NCBI GenBank assembly: GCA_017540565.1
Contig: JAFYAU010000040.1
Span: 1 to 57,882, forward strand
Reading direction: 5' to 3'
DNA length: 57,882 nucleotides
Source: Oscillospiraceae bacterium
GTDB taxonomy: Bacteria > Bacillota > Clostridia > Oscillospirales > Oscillospiraceae
Of this stretch, positions 25,509 through 33,926 are shown one piece after another. Below the pieces are notes generated by a model. It saw only the letters and a program-made list of their open reading frames with translations, did no database searches and was not told the DNA's origin. How positions within the stretch are numbered: position 1 is the first letter of the stretch; each line of letters starts with the position of its first letter. A program made the translations under genes and the position numbers.

Positions 25509-26420
25509 CTATCGGACCTCCATGTCTGATGTTACGGTAATCGTGCCCAGCTCGTCCGTGCGCAGGACCTCTGCCCCGCACCGCTCGAAACGCCGCAGGG
25601 CAGAGCCCACCGGGTGTCCGTACTCGTTCTTCCCGACGGAGATCAGGACGATCTCCGGCCTCAGGGCCTCCAGCAGCTCTTCGCACGAGGAGCCGGCCGA
25701 GCCGTGGTGACCGGCGACCAGGACCTCCGCGTCGGGCAGGGTCCCCGTCGAGACGAGTGCCCGCTCCCCGTCAGCCGGCATGTCGCCGGTGACCAGCACG
25801 TCGAAATCCCCCTGCGTGAACAGGAAGGCCAGGCAGCGCTCGTTCTCCTCTCCGCCGTCCGCCGGCGGCGGCCAGACCCGGACAGAGGCCTCCCCGAGCT
25901 CGATGCGTTCCGGCGCGTCCCCGACGGTGCGCACGGAACAGCCGTATCTGTCCGCCAGGCGCGCGATGGTCTCGTCCCACGTGACCTCATCGTCCGGGGG
26001 AGGGAGGAGGGCCGAACGCACGGGCATCTTCTTCAGAAGATCGGGCACGCCACCGCAGTGGTCGTAATGGTAATGCGTCAGCAGGAGCAGGTCGATCTGC
26101 GTCACGCCCTGTCCCCGCAGCCAGGCGGCGAGCCGGTCCGCGGGATCCTCCGCCGAGGTGCTCCCGCAGTCCGCGACGGCCACGGCCGTTCCGCTCCGGA
26201 TCACGAGGCACTGCCCCTGACCCACGTCCACGGCGGTGACCGTCATGCCCGGTACCCGGATCAGCTCCGGCACGACGAGGGCGGCGCAGAAGAGGATGAC
26301 GGCGGCGCAGCAGGGAGCCAGCCACCTCCGGACGCGCTCCCTGTTCCGGTTCAGGACGAGGGCGGCGGCGACGGCGGCGAGGAGAGGAAGGATCCATACG
26401 AGTCTTCGCAAGCCGGTCAC
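25509..26420 (-). CDS. ComEC-like metallo-beta-lactamase protein, short form
   Basis: A 303-residue protein with two N-terminal membrane segments (about residues 7-24 and 33-55) followed by a metallo-beta-lactamase domain. Seen: VTAVDVGQGQCLVIRSG, the metal-binding HYHYDH at 116-121, and GHHGSAGSS later. This corresponds to the C-terminal domain of the DNA uptake channel ComEC, but the large N-terminal channel region is absent. The gene sits in the canonical comEC position before holA, so it may be a reduced or decayed comEC. The start is GTG 26420 or TTG 26411; the latter has GGAGGTG 6 bases upstream. Confidence 0.75.
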   Translation of the reverse strand: MTGLRRLVWILPLLAAVAAALVLNRNRERVRRWLAPCCAAVILFCAALVVPELIRVPGMTVTAVDVGQGQCLVIRSGTAVAVADCGSTSAEDPADRLAAWLRGQGVTQIDLLLLTHYHYDHCGGVPDLLKKMPVRSALLPPPDDEVTWDETIARLADRYGCSVRTVGDAPERIELGEASVRVWPPPADGGEENERCLAFLFTQGDFDVLVTGDMPADGERALVSTGTLPDAEVLVAGHHGSAGSSCEELLEALRPEIVLISVGKNEYGHPVGSALRRFERCGAEVLRTDELGTITVTSDMEVR

Positions 26421-26512
26421 CTCCGTACCTCATTTTGACGCGCTGCGGGGCGCGTGAAAGAGAAAGTTTGCAAGAAAAGAGAAAATAAATTGCAAAATCG
26501 GTCAGATTTCCC

Positions 26513-26541
26513 TTGCATTTGCCGAATGTCCTTGATATAAT
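26513..26541 (+). promoter_or_regulatory. Promoter of the aminotransferase gene
   Basis: TTGCAT at 26513-26518 and a perfect TATAAT at 26536-26541 with 17-base spacing, 48 bases before the start codon at 26589. Confidence 0.75.
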
Positions 26542-26588
26542 CCGTAAGAATCTTACAGACGATATGCATTTTCGGAGGAATCGGGAAG

Positions 26589-27779
26589 ATGAAGGAACTA
26601 TCCAGGACGGCATCGGCCGTAAAGGCGTCGACGACGCTCGCCATCGCGAGCATGGCCAAGGAGATGCAGATGAAGGGCATCGACGTGGTCGGCTTCGGCA
26701 CGGGCGAGCCGGATTTCGCCACCCCTGAGAACATCTGCCGGGCCGCGCACGCGGCCATCGACGCGGGCAAGACGAAATACACGCCGGCGGCGGGCATCCC
26801 CGCGCTGCGCCAGGCGGTGGCCGACAGGCTCAGGGCGGATTACGGACTGGACTACAAGGCGAGCCAGATCGTCGTGGCCAGCGGCGCCAAGCACAACGTG
26901 TACATCATGATGGTGACGCTGCTCAACCCCGGCGACGAGGTGATCATCCCCGCCCCGTACTGGCTGACCTACGAGGAGGCCGTGCGCATGGCGGGCGGCG
27001 TCCCGGTATCTGTCTCCGCGGGCGAGGAGAGCATGTTCAAGATCACTCCAGAGCAGCTGGAGGCCGCGGTCACGGACCGCACGAAGCTGTTCATGATCAA
27101 CAACCCGTGCAACCCGACCGGCACGCTGTACACGGAGAGCGAGCTGCGCGCGCTGTGCGCGGTGTGCGTGAAGCACGACCTGTACATCATGGCCGACGAG
27201 ATCTACTCGGGCCTCGTATACGACGGACAGGCGTTCACGAGCGTGGCCTCCCTGGGGGAGGACGTCAAGGAGCGCACGATCCTGATCACCGGCGTGAGCA
27301 AGTCCTACGCGATGACCGGCTGGCGCATCGGTTACGCCGCCGCGAACGAGCAGATCGCTCAGGTCATGTCCAACTATATCAGCCACTCGACGGGAGCTCC
27401 GTCCACGATCTCCCAGTTCGCCGCCGTGGAGGCCCTGACCGGGCCCCAGGACACGATCTACGCCATGCGCGACGTGTTCGAGGAGAGGCGCAACTACTTC
27501 GTGGACCGGGTGAGCCGGATCGACGGCGTGAGCTGCGTGAAGCCCGAGGGCGCCTTCTATATCATGATGAGCGTCAGGGAGCAGATCGGCCGGACCCTGG
27601 GCGGGCGCGTGATCCGCAGCGGCGACGATTTCGCCCTGTCCCTGCTGGAGCAGGAGCACGTGGCCGTGGTGCCGTGCGCCGGCTTCGGAGCGCCGGACTA
27701 CGTGCGCTGGACTTACGCCGCCTCCCTGGACGAGATCCGGGAGGGACTGGACCGCCTGGAGCGCTTCCTGAAGGGCTGA
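26589..27779 (+). CDS. Pyridoxal phosphate-dependent aminotransferase, aspartate-type
   Basis: A 396-residue class I/II aminotransferase. Seen: GFGTGEPDFATPENI, KYTPAAGIPALRQAVA, the NNPCNPTG motif that binds PLP, ILITGVSKSYAMTGWRIGY with the PLP-binding Lys, and VRWTYAASLDEIREGL with the substrate Arg. These features match clostridial aspartate aminotransferases (AspB-like), which make oxaloacetate and glutamate from aspartate. TCGGAGGAA precedes the ATG. The gene appears monocistronic. Substrate range is inferred from the family. Confidence 0.9.
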   Translation: MKELSRTASAVKASTTLAIASMAKEMQMKGIDVVGFGTGEPDFATPENICRAAHAAIDAGKTKYTPAAGIPALRQAVADRLRADYGLDYKASQIVVASGAKHNVYIMMVTLLNPGDEVIIPAPYWLTYEEAVRMAGGVPVSVSAGEESMFKITPEQLEAAVTDRTKLFMINNPCNPTGTLYTESELRALCAVCVKHDLYIMADEIYSGLVYDGQAFTSVASLGEDVKERTILITGVSKSYAMTGWRIGYAAANEQIAQVMSNYISHSTGAPSTISQFAAVEALTGPQDTIYAMRDVFEERRNYFVDRVSRIDGVSCVKPEGAFYIMMSVREQIGRTLGGRVIRSGDDFALSLLEQEHVAVVPCAGFGAPDYVRWTYAASLDEIREGLDRLERFLKG

Positions 27780-27796
27780 AAAACCGGAGCCGTCCC

Positions 27797-27825
27797 TTGA
27801 CGGCGGCGGACCCGTATGCTAAACT
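27797..27825 (+). promoter_or_regulatory. Promoter of the HPr-like gene
   Basis: TTGACG at 27797-27802 and TAAACT at 27820-27825, 17-base spacing. A CGGACC-GGAG-GGTCCG hairpin follows in the untranslated leader. Confidence 0.65.
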
Positions 27826-27882
27826 GATTTTCGGACCGGAGGGTCCGAGACCACGAAAACAATGAACGGAGGGCTATCTGCT

Positions 27883-28113
27883 ATGACTTTTAACATCAAG
27901 ATCAACAGTTCTGAAGACGCTCAGGCGCTCAACGCCATTGCCACGAAGATCCCCGTGGACATATGGATCCACGGCAAGCAGGGCACGGCCGACGCCAAAA
28001 GCCTTCTGGGCCTCATGCTGATGAGCATGGAGCGGGAAGTGAAGCTGGTCGTCGACGACGAGGCCGACGAGAAGCACATCCGCAAGGCGTTCAAGGACTT
28101 CATCATCGAGTAA
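27883..28113 (+). CDS. HPr-like protein without the phosphorylatable histidine
   Basis: A 76-residue HPr-fold protein. The segment IHGKQGTADAKSLLGLMLMS matches the HPr region around the regulatory Ser46 (here Ser40 in AKSLLGL), and the beta-strand pattern fits throughout. However, the GxHARP motif that holds His15 is replaced by SEDAQAL near residues 10-16, so it cannot carry the PTS phosphate in the usual way. It may act as a Crh-like regulatory protein if a Ser kinase exists. ATG 27883 has ACGGAGGG about 9 bases upstream. It is a single gene closed by two terminators. Confidence 0.75.
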   Translation: MTFNIKINSSEDAQALNAIATKIPVDIWIHGKQGTADAKSLLGLMLMSMEREVKLVVDDEADEKHIRKAFKDFIIE

Positions 28114-28125
28114 CGGAAGCATGAC

Positions 28126-28162
28126 AGGGGCTGTGTCCGGCCAACGGATGCAGCCTCTTTTT
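28126..28162 (+). terminator. First terminator after the HPr-like gene
   Basis: A 14-bp stem (AGGGGCTGTGTCCG with CGGATGCAGCCTCT, three G-T pairs) followed by five T. Confidence 0.85.
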
Positions 28163-28178
28163 CTTTGGTTTTGCGAAA

Positions 28179-28207
28179 GGCTGCCGGGAAGACCCGGCAG
28201 CCTTTTT
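28179..28207. terminator. Second terminator, between the HPr-like gene and pckA
   Basis: A perfect GGCTGCCGGG-AAGA-CCCGGCAGCC stem with TTTTT on the plus side. On the minus side the T-tract is TTTCG, so it can also help to end pckA. Confidence 0.8.
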
Positions 28208-28234
28208 CCGCGCGGCCGGAGGCCGCGGACCGTC

Positions 28235-29845
28235 TTACAGTTGGGGACCCGCGGGCACGAGCGCCCGGCCGGCCTCGTTCGTCTCGTACTTTTTGAAGTT
28301 GGCGATGAAGCGGGACGCCAGATCCTTCGCCTTGGCCTCCCATTCCGCGGGATCGGCGTAGGTGTCCCTGGGGTCGAGGATCGCGGGATCCACGCCGGGA
28401 AGGGCGGTGGGGACCTCGAGGCCGAAATAGGGGATCGTCTTGGTCGGGGCCGTGAGGATGTCCCCGTTCAGGATCGCGTCGATGATGCCGCGGGTATCTT
28501 TGATGGAGATGCGCTTCCCGCTGCCGTTCCAGCCGGTGTTCACGAGGTAGGCCTTGGCCCCGCTCATCTGCATGCGCTTGACGAGCTCCTCGGCATACTT
28601 TGTGGGAGGCAGCTCCAGGAAGGCCTGTCCGAAGCAGGCGGAGAAGGTGGGCGTGGGCTCGGTGATGCCGCGCTCGGTGCCGGCCAGCTTCGCCGTGAAG
28701 CCGGACAGGAAGTAGTACTGGGTCTGGTCGGGGGTCAGGACGGACACGGGCGGCAGCACGCCGAACGCGTCCGCGGACAGGAAGATGACGTCCTTCGCGG
28801 CGGGAGCGGAGGAGACCGGGCGCACGATCTTCTCGATGTGTCCGATGGGGTAGGAGACCCTGGTGTTCTCGGTGACGCTCTTGTCCGCGAAGTCGATGCG
28901 GCCCTCCGCGTCGACCGTGACGTTCTCGAGCAGGGCGTTGCGGCGGATGGCGTTGTAGATGTCGGGCTCGGATTCCTTGTCCAGGTTGATGACCTTCGCG
29001 TAGCAGCCGCCCGCGAAGTTGAACACGCCGTTGTCGTCCCAGCCGTGCTCGTCGTCGCCGATGAGCAGGCGCTTCGGGTCGGTGGAGAGGGTGGTCTTGC
29101 CGGTGCCGGACAGGCCGAAGAAGATGGCGGTGTTCTCGCCGTTCATGTCGGTGTTGGCGGAGCAGTGCATGCTGGCGATGCCGGCGAGGGGCAGGTAGTA
29201 GTTCATCATGGAGAACATGCCCTTCTTCATCTCGCCGCCGTACCAGGTGTTGACGATCAGCTGCTCGCGGCTGGTGATGTTGAACATGACCGCCGTCTCG
29301 GAGTTCAGGCCGAGCTCCTTATAGTTTTCCACCTTCGCCTTGGAGGCCGTGTAGACGACGAAGTTGGGCTCGAAGGTCTCGAGCTCCTCCGCGGTGGGGG
29401 TGATGAACATGTTGCGCACAAAGTGGGCCTGCCAGGCCACCTCCATGATGAAGCGGATGGCCATGCGGGAGTTTTTGTTGGCTCCGCAGAAGGCGTCCAC
29501 GACGAACAGCCGCTTCCCGGACAGCTCCTTCTGGCACAGGGCCTTGACCGCGTCCCAGGTCTCCTGACTGGCCGGATGGTTGTCGTTGGGATATTCGTCG
29601 GTCGTCCACCAGACGGTATCTTTGGAGTTCTCGTCCATGACGATGAACTTGTCCTTCGGGGAACGGCCGGTGTAGATGCCGGTCATCACGTTGACGGCGT
29701 CGAGCTCCGTCAGGACGCCGACGTCGTAACCGGTGAGCCCGGGCTTCATTTCCTCTTCGAAAAGCAGCTCGTAGGAGGGGTTGTACACGATCTCCGTGGT
29801 CTCCGTGATGCCGTATCTGGTCAGATCGATCGTAGCCATAGTCAT
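28235..29845 (-). CDS. pckA: Phosphoenolpyruvate carboxykinase (ATP)
   Basis: A 536-residue PEP carboxykinase of the ATP type, which interconverts oxaloacetate and PEP with ATP/ADP. Seen: [34 protein letters not shown], the P-loop [13 protein letters not shown], the [11 protein letters not shown] metal site, and [16 protein letters not shown]. In fermenting gut anaerobes it often runs toward oxaloacetate, saving ATP on the way to succinate. ATG 29845 and ATG 29839 are two codons apart and share one AAGGAAAGG site; homologues favour the shorter MATIDL start. It is monocistronic. Confidence 0.96.
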   Translation of the reverse strand: MTMATIDLTRYGITETTEIVYNPSYELLFEEEMKPGLTGYDVGVLTELDAVNVMTGIYTGRSPKDKFIVMDENSKDTVWWTTDEYPNDNHPASQETWDAVKALCQKELSGKRLFVVDAFCGANKNSRMAIRFIMEVAWQAHFVRNMFITPTAEELETFEPNFVVYTASKAKVENYKELGLNSETAVMFNITSREQLIVNTWYGGEMKKGMFSMMNYYLPLAGIASMHCSANTDMNGENTAIFFGLSGTGKTTLSTDPKRLLIGDDEHGWDDNGVFNFAGGCYAKVINLDKESEPDIYNAIRRNALLENVTVDAEGRIDFADKSVTENTRVSYPIGHIEKIVRPVSSAPAAKDVIFLSADAFGVLPPVSVLTPDQTQYYFLSGFTAKLAGTERGITEPTPTFSACFGQAFLELPPTKYAEELVKRMQMSGAKAYLVNTGWNGSGKRISIKDTRGIIDAILNGDILTAPTKTIPYFGLEVPTALPGVDPAILDPRDTYADPAEWEAKAKDLASRFIANFKKYETNEAGRALVPAGPQL

Positions 29846-29909
29846 CAGCCTTTCCTTATTCTGTCCCGGGTCGCCTCAGCGCGCCGGACGGGCATATTTT
29901 CACCCGTCT

Positions 29910-29939
29910 ATGATAGCCCACGACGGGGCCGACTGTCAA
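29910..29939 (-). promoter_or_regulatory. Promoter of pckA
   Basis: A perfect TTGACA at 29939-29934 and TATCAT at 29915-29910 on the minus strand, 18-base spacing. It is divergent from the HAD promoter. Confidence 0.68.
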
Positions 29940-29963
29940 CCGGAAAGACGGAGGACCGGGGTA

Positions 29964-29993
29964 TTTACACCACCCGCGCCCGGATGATAGAAT
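29964..29993 (+). promoter_or_regulatory. Promoter of the HAD hydrolase gene
   Basis: TTTACA at 29964-29969 and TAGAAT at 29988-29993, 18-base spacing, 35 bases before the start codon. Confidence 0.55.
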
Positions 29994-30028
29994 GTGAGGC
30001 AGCAAACTGGACGGAAGAAGGTGTTCGG

Positions 30029-30763
30029 ATGGCGAAGGCGATCCTGTTCGACCTGGACGGGACCCTGCTCCCGATGGACATGCAGGAGTTCACCGCAGGA
30101 TATTTCGGAGATCTGGCGGATTTCCTCGGAAGCCGGGTCACCGACCGGAAGCGGTTCGTGAAGGCCATATGGGCCGGGACGAAGGCCATGATGGCCAACG
30201 ACGGTGCCGCCCGCAACGAGGATGTGTTCTGGCGGACCTTCAGCGCCCTGTCCGGGATCGAAGAGAGCCTCATCCGGAACGACTGCGACGCGTTCTACGG
30301 CGGAGATTTCCAGCGGGCGGTCCGCTTCACGCAGCCGAATCCCCTGGCCGCGAAGGCGGTGGCCCTGGCGCGGAAAAAGGCGGACCTGGTGGTCCTGGCG
30401 ACGAACCCGCTGTTCCCGATGGCCGGCCAGCGCACGAGGCTGGCGTGGCTCGGCCTTGCGCCGGAGGATTTCGACCTGGTCACCAGCTATGAGTCGGACA
30501 GCTTCTGCAAGCCGAACCCCGCGTATTTCACCTCTGTTTGCGCCAGGATCGGAGTGTCCCCGGAGGACTGCCTGATGATCGGCAACGACGAGGAGGAGGA
30601 CGGGCACGCCGGCCTTTCCGCGGGCGTGGGCGTGTATATCGTCACGGACTGCCTGATCCCGTCGGAGAGGCATCCCTGGTCCGGACCGCGGGGCAGCTTC
30701 GCGGACATGCTCGGGATGCTGCGGGCTCTGCCGGACGCCAGAGCGGGAACTGAGAAGAATTGA
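30029..30763 (+). CDS. HAD-family hydrolase
   Basis: A 244-residue HAD-superfamily phosphatase-like protein. The four motifs are visible: motif I ILFDLDGTLLPMD with the two catalytic Asp, motif II VVLATNPLF near residue 130, motif III with SFCKPNPAYF, and motif IV LMIGNDEEEDGHAG. A helical cap lies between motifs I and II. The substrate is a phosphomonoester that cannot be identified. Start ATG 30029 has AGAAGGTG upstream. It ends 33 bases before the nitroreductase gene. Confidence 0.88.
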   Translation: MAKAILFDLDGTLLPMDMQEFTAGYFGDLADFLGSRVTDRKRFVKAIWAGTKAMMANDGAARNEDVFWRTFSALSGIEESLIRNDCDAFYGGDFQRAVRFTQPNPLAAKAVALARKKADLVVLATNPLFPMAGQRTRLAWLGLAPEDFDLVTSYESDSFCKPNPAYFTSVCARIGVSPEDCLMIGNDEEEDGHAGLSAGVGVYIVTDCLIPSERHPWSGPRGSFADMLGMLRALPDARAGTEKN

Positions 30764-30796
30764 ATGAAATAATATTTTATTGAAAGGAAGATCGCC

Positions 30797-31324
30797 ATGA
30801 ATGAAGTGCTGAAGGTGCTGAAGGAGAGAAGGAGCTGCCGGAAATTCCTGCCGGACGCCGTGCCCGAAGAGCTGCTCTCGCAGGTCCTGGAGGCCGGAAC
30901 GTACGCGGCCAGCGGCATGGGCCGGCAGTCGGCCATCATGCTCGTCGTGACTGATCCGGAGCTCAGGAAGCGCTTTGCGGAGGAGAACCGCGCGATCGCG
31001 GGCATGCCGGAGAGCGTCGACCCCTTCTACGGCGCCCCGGTGATCGTCGCCGTGCTGGCGGACAGGAACGTCCCGACGGCGGTGTACGACGGGAGCCTCG
31101 TGATCGGCAACCTGATGAACGCCGCCCAAAGCGTCGGCCTGGCCAGCATCTGGATCCACCGGGCCAAGGAGGAGTTCGACTCGGATTTCGGAAAGAAGAT
31201 CCTGGCCGACCTGGGCATCGAGGGGGACTACGTCGGCATCGGACACTGCGCCCTGGGCTACGCGGCGGAGCCCGCGAAGGAGCCCGCCCCCAGGAAGGAC
31301 AACTATATCACGTATATCCGCTGA
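30797..31324 (+). CDS. Nitroreductase-family flavoprotein
   Basis: A 175-residue FMN-dependent nitroreductase of a short clostridial type. Seen: EVLKVLKERRSCRKFLPD (FMN phosphate binding), GTYAASGMGRQSAIMLVV, GNLMNAAQSVGLASIWIHRA, and GIGHCALGYAAEPAKEPAPRK (second FMN segment). Such enzymes reduce nitro compounds, quinones or flavins with NAD(P)H. GAAAGGAAG precedes the ATG. The terminator at 31361 follows. Confidence 0.9.
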   Translation: MNEVLKVLKERRSCRKFLPDAVPEELLSQVLEAGTYAASGMGRQSAIMLVVTDPELRKRFAEENRAIAGMPESVDPFYGAPVIVAVLADRNVPTAVYDGSLVIGNLMNAAQSVGLASIWIHRAKEEFDSDFGKKILADLGIEGDYVGIGHCALGYAAEPAKEPAPRKDNYITYIR

Positions 31325-31360
31325 ATCGAAGGATAGACCAGCATATTCGGGAAAACAGCG

Positions 31361-31410
31361 CCCGGCAGGAGAAGTAGGATGAAGTCCGCTTTCCCTGCCG
31401 GGTGTTTCTA
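31361..31410 (+). terminator. Terminator after the nitroreductase gene
   Basis: CCCGGCAGG at 31361-31369 pairs with CCTGCCGGG at 31394-31402 across a 24-base loop, then TGTTTCTATAT. It marks the left border of the AT-rich island. Confidence 0.72.
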
Positions 31411-31667
31411 TATCTATGTGAGCAGCCGGGAAAGACACGTTGAAGTGATCATACGGAAGAAACGGTATGCAATGCTGCAACAGACCATTTGTAATCTGAC
31501 TGGGGTTCACAGATATTATTTTTTGACGCGAATAATATTTATAAGCACGCTAATATAAAATATAATATTTGTGTATGATATAACACCACCGACACTCAGT
31601 ATGGTGGCAGAAGCTTCTTCCGAATATGGGAAGAAGAATGATTGAATCTGATGAGGGAGGTGCAGGT
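31411..31667. other. AT-rich intergenic region before the island genes
   Basis: No gene is supported here. The stretch 31500-31600 is very AT-rich, with repeated ATAATATTT units and many possible -10 boxes; no single promoter can be chosen. It contrasts sharply with the GC-rich chromosome on the left. Confidence 0.6.
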
Positions 31668-32732
31668 ATGGCATCTGGTTTTCCTGAAATGACTGAAAAA
31701 ATGCAGATGCTCTACATGGACATTATTGCATCTCTTGGGACATTGCCGCCTGAGAAAAAGGTCTACATATTCGGAGACGATGATAATGTGGACATGGAGT
31801 GGGGCGTAGCAGTCGCAAATTATATTACGCTGGAATTCATCAAGTATTCCTATGATTACAGTGATCCAGTGTATCCTCTGCGCCATTTTTTGGGTGATGC
31901 TGATGACAGCGAAAGAATGCTTCAATCCAGAACTGTTCAATATGTTCTGAAGTATAAGAGGAAGGAACTGGAAAATAATTCGAACCTCGCGCCCGATCAT
32001 AAATTTGCCAATATAGACATGGATACCATAGAGCAAAAGCTCAAGGGTTACCGGTTTACGGAAATGAATTATTTCGAGCATCAGAACATCCATGATCTTG
32101 AGGTCATTAAGGCTATTGTTGAGAAACGGATCTGCAGCGCGAAGAAAGTCCCCAATCCTCGCTTTGAGGATATGTTTGAACAGTACGACAATATGGTCGA
32201 GGGGCTAATTGCCCGTTCAAACAACAGCGATCATGATATGGTTTTTGCTTCACTGGCACTGTTTACGATAGAGTGGAAATTTTCCATAGAAACGCTCTAT
32301 CACATAGCTTGCCTCATGGAGGAGAATGGACTCAAAGAAGTTGATCAACATGCGTTAGCACTGCTCGTCGGTAACGTTTGGATCGAATCACAATTTGGCG
32401 GATCCGTCAAGACGGAAAGCAGAATGGTAAAAGAGCGCCGGTACATTCTTGACTATATCTTTGATGAAGAAATCGATCCGTATTCCAAAAACACAATGAT
32501 GGATCTGATAAAAAAGATCCTGGTCATTGGAGTACATTACAAAGAAATCTGTAAAACCAATGAAGGGGAGCCTTATAAGGAATGGTTTAGAAAAGAGTCG
32601 ACAGAAGAAGACTGGGCTTCCTTTTTCAGATACTACAATCTGTTTGACATATGGCAGAAGAAGGAGTGGACCAGAAAAAAGATTCAGAACATGAGGCTGT
32701 TGCTGGATCTTGTAATCCGGCCAAAGGAGTAA
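31668..32732 (+). CDS. Unrecognised helical protein of the AT-rich island
   Basis: A 354-residue acidic, mainly helical, cytoplasmic protein that I do not recognise. No signal peptide, membrane segment or catalytic motif can be seen. Notable parts are KVYIFGDDDNVDMEWGVAVA near the start, FASLALFTIEWKFSIETLYH in the middle and ALALLVGNVWIESQFGGSVK, followed by a basic, aromatic C-terminus. ATG 31668 has GGGAGG 8 bases upstream; the longer ORF from 31626 has no site. Its codon use is AT-rich, like the next three genes and unlike the flanks, so it is probably acquired. A 120-base gap with two hairpins separates it from the next gene. Confidence 0.72.
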   Translation: MASGFPEMTEKMQMLYMDIIASLGTLPPEKKVYIFGDDDNVDMEWGVAVANYITLEFIKYSYDYSDPVYPLRHFLGDADDSERMLQSRTVQYVLKYKRKELENNSNLAPDHKFANIDMDTIEQKLKGYRFTEMNYFEHQNIHDLEVIKAIVEKRICSAKKVPNPRFEDMFEQYDNMVEGLIARSNNSDHDMVFASLALFTIEWKFSIETLYHIACLMEENGLKEVDQHALALLVGNVWIESQFGGSVKTESRMVKERRYILDYIFDEEIDPYSKNTMMDLIKKILVIGVHYKEICKTNEGEPYKEWFRKESTEEDWASFFRYYNLFDIWQKKEWTRKKIQNMRLLLDLVIRPKE

Positions 32733-32793
32733 ATCCTCAATCAGAAAATCCCGAAAACCGTTCTTAGCGGTCACTTTCACTCTAAATTATAGT

Positions 32794-32818
32794 AAGCGCT
32801 GTAAGGATACAGGCGCTT
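32794..32818 (+). other. Hairpin in the 354-aa/DUF4417 intergenic gap
   Basis: AAGCGC-TGTA pairs with TACA-GCGCTT around AGGA, with one bulged G. There is no T-tract, so it is not a clear terminator. Confidence 0.4.
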
Positions 32819-32823
32819 GGAAT

Positions 32824-32847
32824 CCTTCAAATACAATTTGAAGGAGG
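32824..32847 (+). promoter_or_regulatory. Hairpin covering the DUF4417 ribosome binding site
   Basis: A perfect 9-bp stem CCTTCAAAT (32824-32832) with ATTTGAAGG (32836-32844) and a 3-base loop. The right arm contains the first half of the AAGGAGG ribosome binding site at 32841-32847. It could block translation, or be a repressor operator. Confidence 0.55.
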
Positions 32848-32852
32848 AAGTA

Positions 32853-33518
32853 ATGAGTAAAGTGAACAGTGAACGAGGGGGATGCGTAGACGTGTTTCAT
32901 GCATCTCTTCTCAAAGGTACGCATTATGCAGGGGAATACGATTTCCCGGTTATAAAGGAAGAACATGATGTTCCCAGAAGGATGATTCCTTTTTCCAAAG
33001 CCCTGCGGGAAAAGAAGGACTTCCATCAATGGGTCTGTTTCTATGAAGATGATTTCCTTTTCGAAAGGATATGGAACCAACCATCAAGATATGCCGATGC
33101 TCTGAGTAAGTTTGAAGGAGTTATCTCACCGGACTTTAGCGTGTACTATGACATGCCCTATTCGATGCAGCTCTGGAATATCTTCCGGAGCCGGACAATC
33201 GGGGCCTGGCTGCAACAACAAGGAATCAAGGTGATTCCAAACATACGATTTGGGGACACAAGGACATTTGATTGCTGTTGTGACGGCATCTCAAAACATA
33301 GCGCCATTGCTATCGGATCATTGGGATGCCTGAAGGTTAAAGCATATCGTCCAACATTTGAAGAGGGCATCGATCATGTAGTACGTCTTCTTCAGCCGGA
33401 AACAATAGTGTTTTACGGTGCCGCTCCGGCCAACTCACCCAAGATTAAGGAACTTGGCATTTATGTGGAAATCATTAAGCCGCAGTCTTTTCACAATACG
33501 GAAGGGGTGAAAAGATAA
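32853..33518 (+). CDS. DUF4417 domain protein
   Basis: A 221-residue protein that matches DUF4417, a family common in phage, plasmid and integrative-element regions of Firmicutes and of unknown function. Seen: ISPDFSVYYDMPYSMQLWN, IGAWLQQQGIKVIPNIRFGD, DCCCDGISKHSAIAIGSLG and EGIDHVVRLLQPETIVFYGA. The fold suggests an alpha/beta protein; the Cys triplet at 139-141 is a local oddity. AAGGAGG precedes ATG 32853. Its stop codon overlaps the next start by one base, so the two are coupled. Confidence 0.8.
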   Translation: MSKVNSERGGCVDVFHASLLKGTHYAGEYDFPVIKEEHDVPRRMIPFSKALREKKDFHQWVCFYEDDFLFERIWNQPSRYADALSKFEGVISPDFSVYYDMPYSMQLWNIFRSRTIGAWLQQQGIKVIPNIRFGDTRTFDCCCDGISKHSAIAIGSLGCLKVKAYRPTFEEGIDHVVRLLQPETIVFYGAAPANSPKIKELGIYVEIIKPQSFHNTEGVKR

Positions 33519-33925
33519 TGGGCGGCGGTTATCATGGAGGGTTTGGAGATACATCCGGAAATCAGGAACGTTTGAGGATTGGGAGACCGGTAAGTGCCAC
33601 TGAAAAAAACTATCGGATGGCATTAGATCCAGAATACTATATCGGTGTTATCGCAAAAAAATATAACATCCACCTCAAGGGCTCTGGAAAAGGGGTCAAG
33701 GTTGTTTTCAATCCTGATCTAAGAAGTTCTGGAAGGGTTCGCAAGGCTCAACCCAATATCATTGAAATCGGGCCACTGGCATTATCAAATGAAACCGAAT
33801 TGGCTAATACGATTGCACATGAGTTGAATCACGCAAGAAGCTTCATTAAAGGCGGGAATGCCCCGGAAAGCAAGGCGTATTATGCAGGCAATCGCTTAGA
33901 AGAATACATGAAAGGAATGAGATGA
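33518..33925 (+). CDS. Small HExxH metallopeptidase-like protein with GGGYHGGFG start
   Basis: A 135-residue protein starting MGGGYHGGFG, a Gly-rich leader that I recall from toxin-linked and mobile-element proteins of Firmicutes. Residues 40-90 form a short alpha/beta region (YYIGVIAKKYNIHL, VKVVFNPDLRSSGRV). Residues 98-131 hold TIAHELNHARSFIKGG with an HExxH zinc motif at 101-105, and E117 in APESKAYYAG as a plausible third ligand. This resembles the small peptidase-like domain found at the C-termini of polymorphic toxins, here as a free gene. It could be an effector, or a decayed toxin end. It is coupled to DUF4417 and lies 1 base before the zinc-ribbon gene. Confidence 0.7.
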   Translation: MGGGYHGGFGDTSGNQERLRIGRPVSATEKNYRMALDPEYYIGVIAKKYNIHLKGSGKGVKVVFNPDLRSSGRVRKAQPNIIEIGPLALSNETELANTIAHELNHARSFIKGGNAPESKAYYAGNRLEEYMKGMR

Positions 33926-33926
33926 C

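Noticed and set aside
28121..30028. The plus-strand extension upstream of the HAD hydrolase
   Set aside because: It is antisense to pckA; the HAD gene has its own promoter and start at 30029.
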